Origin: Litoditis marina
Taxonomy: Eukaryota > Nematoda > Chromadorea > Rhabditida > Rhabditidae
Assembly: GCA_964036275.1 (NCBI GenBank)
Contig: OZ038433.1
Coordinates: forward strand, 28,379,485 to 28,443,484
Direction: 5' to 3'
Length of the DNA stretch: 64,000 bases
A program made the translations under genes and the position numbers. Below are positions 57,415 through 64,000 of this stretch, piece after piece (position 1 is the first letter of the stretch; each line of letters begins with the position of its first letter). The notes beneath the pieces are model-generated. The model had not been told where the DNA came from. It worked only from the letters and a program-made list of their open reading frames with translations, and made no database searches.

Positions 57415-57940
57415 CAGGATTAGTTTTTGTTCAAAGGTCTGCAGACATTACAAAACAGTTTATTACAGTTTTCTTCAAAGTACGTCGACCATTTCCCTAG
57501 ATATTCGCATGAATTACTGAAGGGCAACACGTCTACAAGAAATTGAGTCCACGTTCCAAGAAAAAAATTGTTGAGAGGAGTTAGAGGACCCAACGTCTCG
57601 CAGAAATGGCTTCCGTGCGGGGCGGCGGCGGCGGCGGCGGCGACAAAAGTGTCCGCCTCCTAAAATCTGGGCATAGTTTTGCTCAAAATCAACTTATTCC
57701 GAAATTTCTCACACTGTTAGAAAGCCATAAAAAAGTTGAGGTATACGTATTTTTCAGGTGTGTCGTGAATTTGAATATTACGTGTGAGACGACCGAAAAT
57801 GGTCTCGCAAAAATTATGGATAGACCGGTTTTGTGAAAATAAAAATGAAAGAAGAGTTAAACGTGTAGTAGGAATCATTTTTCCAATGGAGATCTCATGA
57901 CAGGCGGGTACAGCTTGGTTTTCATTCCTATTCACATGTA
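57415..57940 (+). repeat. Repeat block paralogous to 20670-21211
   Basis: It carries the same ordered blocks as the 20.7-kb copy, including the (GGC)n tract at about 57620-57642 after CTCGCAGAAATGGCTTCCGTGC, with moderate divergence. The pair, with the flanking receptor exons, indicates an older segmental duplication. Confidence 0.6.
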
Positions 57941-58010
57941 TGAATGGCGGATTGGATAAAAGCTTTATTTACGCACGGCGAACGGAGGTTCGATTCCTGC
58001 CTGGAGCACA
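57940..58010 (+). other. tRNA-like sequence, copy of the one at 21212
   Basis: A box TGGCGGATTGG (57945) and B box GGTTCGATTCC (about 57988) are both retained although the DNA around them has diverged. Confidence 0.45.
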
Positions 58011-58182
58011 AAATTTGCTATCACTTCAACGAGGTTACAACTACACAAACGTTCTGAACTACGGCGCGGTTTAAAACTCCAATAGAAAAACATAAAATTC
58101 CTTGTTTAGATTATTGTTCAAAAATATAATTTTTATAAAAAACGACCGTTACTTCGTAACCATAGAAAAAGAGTTCAATTAG

Positions 58183-58505
58183 TATAAAAACGAGTGTAAA
58201 GAAAGTAAAGATTAGTTTTGGATAAGCATGTACAAGAAATATAAAAGAAGTCCAATAAAAATATTTTGAGGAAAATGCTAATCTCGCTTCTCTTGAAAAC
58301 AACGGAGTATAAGCCGGATTATTGTGAGTCACAGTCAGAAGTTTTCTTCCGGTAGCAAAAAACTCGGTATCCTTTTTTTCAATTTTTAAACCGAGCGAGA
58401 TTAGACTTTTCCTCAAAATATTTTTATTGGACTTCTTTTATATTTCTTGTACATGTTTATCCAAAACTAATCTTTACTTTCTTTACACTCGTTTTTATAC
58501 TAATG
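58183..58505. mobile_element. Foldback element with about 105-bp arms
   Basis: AAAAACGAGTGTAAAGAAAG to CTAATCTCG (left arm) returns inverted from GAGATTAG to CACTCGTTTTTAT (right arm). The copy at 21450-21600 has the left arm only. Confidence 0.65.
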
Positions 58506-58761
58506 GGTATAGATTTCAATTGAATCGTCTTGTACTACTAAATTTTCTTTTTCTTTTTCTGGTCTTTTTTGAATGCGATCTGCTGTGGCTCTTTGACGTT
58601 GTTCAATCAATCAATCATAAATGAGAGAACAGTGAATATACATTCACTATATTATAATTTTGGTTTATTAAAGGTTCATAGCCGTCGCCAACAGGAAGGT
58701 GGGAGGGTAGTGTATATCTCACTTTCCGCTCTCCGATTCCAAGACTTACGGTACTATAATA

Positions 58762-58822
58762 GCAGTGGTTAGCGCCGTGCTACGAATCTTTTGCTCGCAG
58801 GTTCGATTCTGCCGAGATACAG
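58762..58822 (+). other. tRNA-like sequence
   Basis: TAGCAGTGGTTAGCGCCGTGC resembles a tRNA D-arm with a small deletion, and GGTTCGATTCTGCC a B box about 40 nt on. It has no proper acceptor stem. Confidence 0.4.
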
Positions 58823-59127
58823 AAATTTATAAATTTGGCACCCACTATACTGAACGCCAACTGAAAACATCGAAACTGTTACATGGTATAAACTTTATGT
58901 TTGCCTAACAAATGGACGGAAAGTGTCGTTTCCTATTGGGGAACGAACATCAAACTGAGATGGAGGAATTAGAGAGATGAAAAAAATGTCGTAAGAGGAC
59001 GCTTATTTCCTATCACTAAACTTAACTAATACTGCAAATGGGTGTAGAATCTGTTAAGTAAGTGATGCGTAATATTGAATACATTCATGTACGTCAGAGC
59101 GAAAATTTAATATCTGCTTATCGTAGT

Positions 59128-60401
59128 TCAAGACCGTTTCAAAAACACTTTTTTGAACACGCGCAAATTTTCTTTCGGTAAAGTGGGATTCTGAATCGAC
59201 ATCGACCGCCTGCCACGAACCGAAGTTGCGATGGTTTCAACGGAAGTTTGTGATGAAGTGGAGCAGCCGGGGCAATCTGTGAAACGAAAACAAATAGACT
59301 AAAATCAGTTGTATTAACCATTTGAATAGATTTTGAGTGTGACATAACCATGTTAAGGTTTTTGAAAGCTTCTCAATTATCGTCGCCTATGCCAGTTTCA
59401 GAGGTACGTTTATTTTGTAACAGAAGTAAACTAAACAGTTTCGTGAAACATGAAAAACGTTCAAATAATGGTTGAAATTTCCGTTTCCCTTGGAAGTCCA
59501 TCCCCAAACTCACGAGTAAACAGTTTCCAAATATACTTTCTATACGATTCATGGAACAACAGTGTGGTGATGGTGGACGCGGTACCATGTGAACACAAAC
59601 ACAAAAACACGATATCGGAAATGACTGAAAGTTGTTTTTGTCGGAGATCATAGAGACCAAATTCGATATAATTGATCTTTGTGCTCATTGATTTTCTTAG
59701 CTTTATAATAGCCAAAAATTGATTATTGAATTAAAATTTACTGAACTGTCTCGCTGTTTTTTCCGGCAAAATACTTTCCGCAAGATGTCGCAGTTTTCGG
59801 GTTTTGGAGAGATTACTACGCCACCTATAGAGTGATATATATCACTATGCATAACTATAGTTTACCCTAGAAAAATCCGTAAGGCAAGCGTACGAAGCCG
59901 AATCAAACATACTTCTACATGGCGCATCGAAGTTTATCGTTAATATTACGTAGAACAATGTGAGAGCCGGTATTATCACAAAAACGAATGGGAATCCGAC
60001 CTGAAATTATTTTAAATAGAATTCGTTATCATTCGCCATTGGATAATCTTTCAATCAAAAATAAAATGCAATGATGTTCATTCCCAACAAGGACAGCAAA
60101 TGATCAAATCGTGTCAGATCAGCAATAAATTAATATCTTTCATCCAATAACTGGTATCAACATAGTCAAGTCAGAAAGAAACACCTTATTTCGTCATAAC
60201 TGTGATGATGGATAATAAAACTGCTTATTCGGAAACATATACCTGCATCAATAGAAATATGATGAACTTTTTCTGCATTTTCTGTGTTTCTCTTGACATA
60301 TGAGAAGAGTTTTTGCGTAGAGTTCGGAATGACTCGAACACTAGACCACATATCACAACGATGATCACTCCTATGAGTGCAATGAGCACCAGCAATAGCA
60401 T
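59128..60401 (-). pseudogene. Partial srh/sri-type chemoreceptor (gene B, 3' half)
   Basis: Four minus-strand exons correspond to gene A: 60401-60243 (TM5 and MSRETQKMQKKF loop), 60000-59866 (VGFPFVFVIIPALTLF, TM6), a TM7 exon ending at 59514 with LSVISDIVFLCLCSHGTAS, and 59276-59128 (C-tail, ending FLKRS). Donors and acceptors are intact (for example ACTC/GTGAGT and TTCACAG), and the TM7 to C-tail phase (1/1) agrees with gene A. Here the frame into the TM7 motif is continuous, unlike gene A. The C-tail shows mostly frame-preserving changes against gene A, so both were under selection for some time. Exons for TM1-TM4 were not found: a foldback element lies just upstream at 60427. It is therefore probably a truncated gene. 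Confidence 0.65.
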
Positions 60402-60426
60402 CTGGAAACGAAATGCTACTGGAAAC

Positions 60427-61146
60427 TCATGAAAAGGGCCCAACGACTGTGAAATTTGTCTTCTGCTGTGCGCCCCTTAGACAACTACTCTCAAATGGAG
60501 CAGCTACTGCTACAAAAACCGAAAAATACTAATATACTCAAGTATAACTGTTTATTACAAACAAACAAAAGTCGGTAAAATATTTTCTCAAACCTGTAAA
60601 CTAGAATCTACAAGTAACCGGAAAATACTAAGATACTCAAGTATGACTGTTCATTACAAAAATACGAAAGTCGTAAAATATTTTCTCAAACCTGTAAACC
60701 AGAATCTACAAATCACAGATGTTAACTCAACGTAGTCAATTATGGAGTTCCTGGTTTTGTGCACAATGGTTGGCATATTTTTCTCATTACTTCAACTCTA
60801 GGTGCTATAACGTTTGTCATCTTATTTAACAGTTATTCTCTCTTTCGCAGCTGTGATTTGTAGATTCTAGTTCACAGGTTTGAGAAAATATTTTACGACT
60901 TTTGTATTTTTGTAGTGAACAGTCATACTTGAGTATATTAGTATTTTCCGGTTACTTGTAGATTCTAGTTTACAGGATTGAGAAATTTTTTTACCTACTT
61001 TGTATGTTTGTAATGAACAGTTATACTTGAGTATATTAGTATTTTTCGGTTTTTGTAGCAGTAGCTGCTCCATTTGAGAGTAGCTGTCTAAGGGGCGCAC
61101 AGCAAAAAACAAATCTCACAGTCGTTGGGCCCCCACTTTTTCATGA
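60427..61146. mobile_element. Foldback element with arms of about 280 bp
   Basis: The left arm begins TCATGAAAAGGGCCCAACGACTGTGA and the right arm ends in its near-complement, ...CAGTCGTTGGGCCC...TTTTTCATGA. Each arm holds two related sub-repeats (CTCAAGTATRACTGTTCATTAC, TTTTCTCAAACCTGTAAAC). The central spacer (about 60723-60847) is non-coding. The minus-strand frame in the right arm is not a gene. Confidence 0.8.
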
Positions 61147-61254
61147 ATTTTTCTCTTTTTGTATACATGCCGTAGGTATGTAGTTTGATCTGTACGGTGC
61201 AGATAAAATTGTTTTCTTATTGAATGACTTGTCAAGTATTACCATCATTCGAAA

Positions 61255-61850
61255 AAAAAATATGACGTCAACATTGCAGTTCTGAAAACTTATTTTATCT
61301 GGCCTTCAGAATCCCAGAATACGTCATGTTTGAATGAAGTTTTATCGTGGATTGACCATTTTTAAGAAACTTTCAGCATTCGAAAACATATTTCACGTTA
61401 ATTTTTTTAAAAGTTAACGTCATCTGGCTTTCTGAAATCCAGAATAAGTCATATTTAGATGAATTTTCATCGTTAATATACCATTTTTAAGATATTTTCA
61501 GCATTTGAAATAATATGTGACGTCAACTTTGCACTTTTCAAAAATGACGTCATCTGGTCTCCAGAATCGCAGAATACGTCACTCTTAGATTGAGTTTCAT
61601 CGTTGATTGGCCCTTTATAAGATGTTACCATCATTTGAAAATATATGTGACGTCAACTTTGCACTTTTCAAAAATGACGTCATCTGGTCTCCAGAATCCC
61701 AGAATACGTCACTCTTAGATTGAGTTCCACCGTTAGTTGACCCTTCCTAAGATATTACCATCATTTGAAAATATATGTGACATCAACTTTGCACTGTTCG
61801 ATTATGACGTCATCCGAGCTCCAGAATCCTCGATGACGTCATCAGTAGGA
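61255..61850. repeat. Minisatellite with TGACGTCA sites, period about 125-135 bp
   Basis: About five tandem copies contain TATGTGACGTCAACTTTGCACT, AAAATGACGTCATCTGG, CCAGAATCCCAGAATACGTCA and a TTTCATCGTTGATTGACC part. The palindrome TGACGTCA is the CRE (bZIP) site and occurs repeatedly. The leftmost copies are the most diverged. Confidence 0.75.
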
Positions 61851-61859
61851 GACTTACAT

Positions 61860-62446
61860 CTAAATCGATGTCAGTTCATGTCGTGATATCATACTTCAAA
61901 TTTTACTTGAATTGGTCAGGACTGAGCTGAGTTATAACGCAATTTGGTTTACCGCGACAGAGTGGGCGAGAGAGTGCACAAAATGAAGAGACACAGAACC
62001 ATTTTCAAAGACCTATAACTTAATGAAAAACATTTTTTTTGAAAAAAAAGTTTGCGCCCCCAAAGTTTGAGTGGAGTATCTATCGTGTCCCAAATTTTCA
62101 GTCAAATCGGTTCTCACATAAAAATATCCCAGGAGTGCGCACCAACACACACAGACAGATAGATACACGACGGAAGTTGGCGGTCTGCATGAAGCGCATA
62201 ACGTCATAACTCGGCTCAAACTCAATCAATTTCGTTCAAACTTCAAACATAGCTTGTAAATGTGCCATAGAAAATCAGCATATCATAAAAGTTTTTATTT
62301 GCACAATTGGACCTTTTTGAGAGTGAACTAAAAAAATGAAAGCACGCATTAGCCGGACCAAAGACAAATCTCGTGTTACAAACAGAAGTTTGTGTAAATC
62401 ATAAAATCGATGATAGAATAGAAATAATTAGTGGAAAGCCACTAAA
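61860..62446. other. No gene seen
   Basis: Contains an A-rich stretch (GAAAAACATTTTTTTTGAAAAAAAAG) and a segment (TTTTCAGTCAAATCGGTTCTCAC ... ACACACACAGACAGATAGATACACGACGG) that reads like a dispersed nematode repeat. Short frames are not supported. Confidence 0.35.
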
Positions 62447-62710
62447 TGTTATGCACGAAAACGCTTTTGATTAGACTTTATTAATATAAAATATTATATG
62501 CGCGAGTTACAGACATTAAAATAAAGAAAAACAAGCTACACTCTACTCTACATTACAAGAAACACAAAGAACAGCCGAGATTCCCGAATGATGATGCAAA
62601 CTTTAAAGGACTGTGCCAGGAGCGGCGAGACCCATAATGCAATACGTACAGTAACATTATCAATAGAGCATGAAATACTATACACGTTATATTATTAATA
62701 TAATATTACA
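62447..62710 (-). repeat. Probable 3' LTR of a minus-strand LTR retroelement
   Basis: On the minus strand CCCCCGGGGAAGT, a purine-rich run, is followed by TGTAATATTA (62710) and the segment ends GTGCATAACA (62447): TGT...ACA termini, 264 bp. AATAAA occurs near 62485 on the minus strand. The other LTR would be beyond the right edge, so this is unconfirmed. Confidence 0.4.
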
Positions 62711-62799
62711 ACTTCCCCGGGGGCCCGAATGCCTGGTCCCACAGGCATAAGAAATATAGAATACAACAAACGGAAGAGATAGTAGTGAACCATGGGAAA

Positions 62800-63075
62800 A
62801 CATGAAAGAAGGTATATGCCTGACGGCACCACGATAACTATATGCCCGGAGACATCAAAGAAACATTATAACAAGGTAGCTATATGCCTGACAGCACCAC
62901 GATAACTATATAAACACATGAAAAACTATATGCTAGAAAGCATCACGGTAACTATATAAACACATGAAAAACTATATGCTAGAAAGCATCACGGTAACTA
63001 TATGCCAGGGCACCACGGTAACTGTATGTCCAAAGGCATCACGGTAGCAATATGCGCGGAGGCATCACGGAAATA
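62800..63075. repeat. Minisatellite, CATCACGGTAACTATAT units
   Basis: Repeats of about 25-50 bp with GGCATCACGGTAACTATATGCC and one perfectly duplicated 48-bp unit (ACACATGAAAAACTATATGC...). It lies inside the decayed minus-strand element between gag-like ORF and LTR. Confidence 0.8.
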
Positions 63076-63168
63076 TCAAGAACTCCAAACATCTTCGACG
63101 ACTTCTGTGCATTGTTCTCGCATGTCTACCAAAGATCATGCCGCAGAGATTGTTCACTCCATCCTGAA

Positions 63169-63654
63169 TCAGTTCACTCCTTTTGGTCTCCGACCCAAAG
63201 AACAATCAGTATAAAACTGTTGCCTTTGTCTGGCATCACCTGCCCTTCCCAGCTTCTCCCGATCCTCTAGATCCAAGGCTTCTTCTGATCCTTGTTCCCA
63301 TTGGCCACTAGTAAAATGCGAAAATTCTTTCAGTTGGGAAGATCCATCCATCACTCCATCAGAATAATTTCCATTTTTCGGGCTTTCCTTTGACAATCTG
63401 GACCGATTCTCCTTCCTCCGATTGAATCGCTCAATCAACCATTCAAAGTCTATCGAGACTTCCACTCTCTTCCCTTCCTTGATAATGCCTCGTCTGGCAA
63501 TATCCCTTGATGTTACTTGTCGTGCAAACTTGATCAACTTCTTCTCGCTTCGCTCGACCATGTACATACTCTTCATTTCTGTCTGCAACTCATCCTTCTT
63601 TTTCTGTCTCTGTTCACTCATCATTGCGTCACTGTTTTCCGAACCAGTACACAT
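63169..63654 (-). CDS. Charged, gag-like ORF of the minus-strand element
   Basis: A 161-residue minus-strand ORF with an N-terminal Lys/Glu/Gln-rich, probably helical stretch (MMSEQRQKKKDELQTEMKSM), a region LIKFARQVTSRDIARR, and a FEWLIERFNRRKENRSRL segment. No zinc knuckle, signal peptide or known domain is visible. It is placed between a leader on the right and a probable 3' LTR on the left, with pol missing. I therefore suggest the N-terminal part of Gag of an internally deleted LTR element. It could also be an unrelated host exon. Confidence 0.35.
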   Translation of the reverse strand: MCTGSENSDAMMSEQRQKKKDELQTEMKSMYMVERSEKKLIKFARQVTSRDIARRGIIKEGKRVEVSIDFEWLIERFNRRKENRSRLSKESPKNGNYSDGVMDGSSQLKEFSHFTSGQWEQGSEEALDLEDREKLGRAGDARQRQQFYTDCSLGRRPKGVN

Positions 63655-63859
63655 TCAATAGAAAATTGAAATTTGCGCAGTAATTTCCCCCTGACCACCC
63701 GTTGATAACGACCACTTGAAAATTTGGGCAGCACTTCCCCTGAGGAAAAGGCTTCACCAGCAATTCAACTGGGTGCTACACAGCGGGGGTCGGTGACAAT
63801 ACGTCGGGTAGAGCCTCTACCTAGTATTTCACAAAATAGAAATTGTAGTCCGGAGGTAG

Positions 63860-64000
63860 TGTTCAAGGTACTCCCCAAGAACACTACGATGGCGATGCAG
63901 CAGATTTAGCGTTCAAGGTACTCCCCAAGGACATTAAACTGTTGATGTTGGCGATGCAGCAGTATTATTGCCCAAGGTACTCCCCAAGGACAATAAACTG
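63860..64000. repeat. Tandem repeat at the right edge
   Basis: CAAGGTACTCCCCAAGRACA occurs three times at about 55-bp spacing, with GGCGATGCAGCAG between copies, and the array runs to the window edge. Confidence 0.8.

Overview
The window looks like repeat-rich DNA from a Caenorhabditis-type nematode. Introns are short and end in TTTCAG-type acceptors. There are 7TM chemoreceptor exons of the srh/sri kind, nematode-style Ty3/gypsy retroelements, a CR1-like LINE tail and many small foldback and MITE-like repeats. Nearly all protein-coding capacity belongs to mobile elements or to fragments of chemoreceptor genes.

Region 1 (about 1-14635) is the most remarkable part: a very large Ty3/gypsy-class element whose 5' LTR lies left of the window. 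A Gag ORF (1226-4144) runs, in frame, into a signal peptide and a glycoprotein-like ectodomain. The second ORF (4135-9495) carries the rest of that glycoprotein (dibasic cleavage sites, membrane anchor) and then protease, reverse transcriptase, RNase H and integrase. The order is therefore Gag-Env-Pol, not Gag-Pol-Env. Between pol and the 3' LTR (14275-14635) there are three sense accessory ORFs, each starting 0-1 nt after a 3' splice site. Two are paralogues of each other (9714-10355 and 13444-14106). The third (12306-13226) is a zinc-knuckle protein, a module the main Gag lacks. A spliced gene for an EGF-like single-pass membrane protein with a PSAP motif in its tail lies antisense between them (11049-12063). 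I infer that these genes form one retrovirus-like element: capsid, glycoprotein and enzymes from the polyprotein, a separate nucleic-acid-binding protein, and spliced accessory products.

Region 2 (14636-18689) is the 3' part of a second Ty3/gypsy element (protease to integrase plus a 209-bp 3' LTR). Its reading frame is open exactly to the edge of the first element's LTR, so the first element probably inserted into it. A 5'-truncated LINE follows (19797-20640).

Region 3 (about 20.6-29.5 kb) holds a decayed minus-strand chemoreceptor gene, split by repeats and carrying a frameshift, with a duplicated exon, a TIR element, foldback elements and several tRNA-like sequences. A second, partial copy with its surrounding repeats lies at about 57.4-60.4 kb.

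Region 4 is a direct tandem duplication of about 13.2 kb (29429-42613 and 42614-55828), nearly identical. Each unit contains a receptor exon, a LINE ORF1-like protein gene, a tRNA-headed SINE, a (CT)n tract, a 2.2-kb TIR transposon, a frameshifted zinc-knuckle ORF and a hairpin-rich minisatellite. It may be a young duplication or an assembly artefact.

Region 5 (60.4-64 kb) holds a foldback element, a minisatellite containing TGACGTCA sites, and the 3' LTR and a gag-like ORF of a decayed minus-strand LTR element that runs off the right edge. No rRNA gene, CRISPR array or intact tRNA gene was seen.
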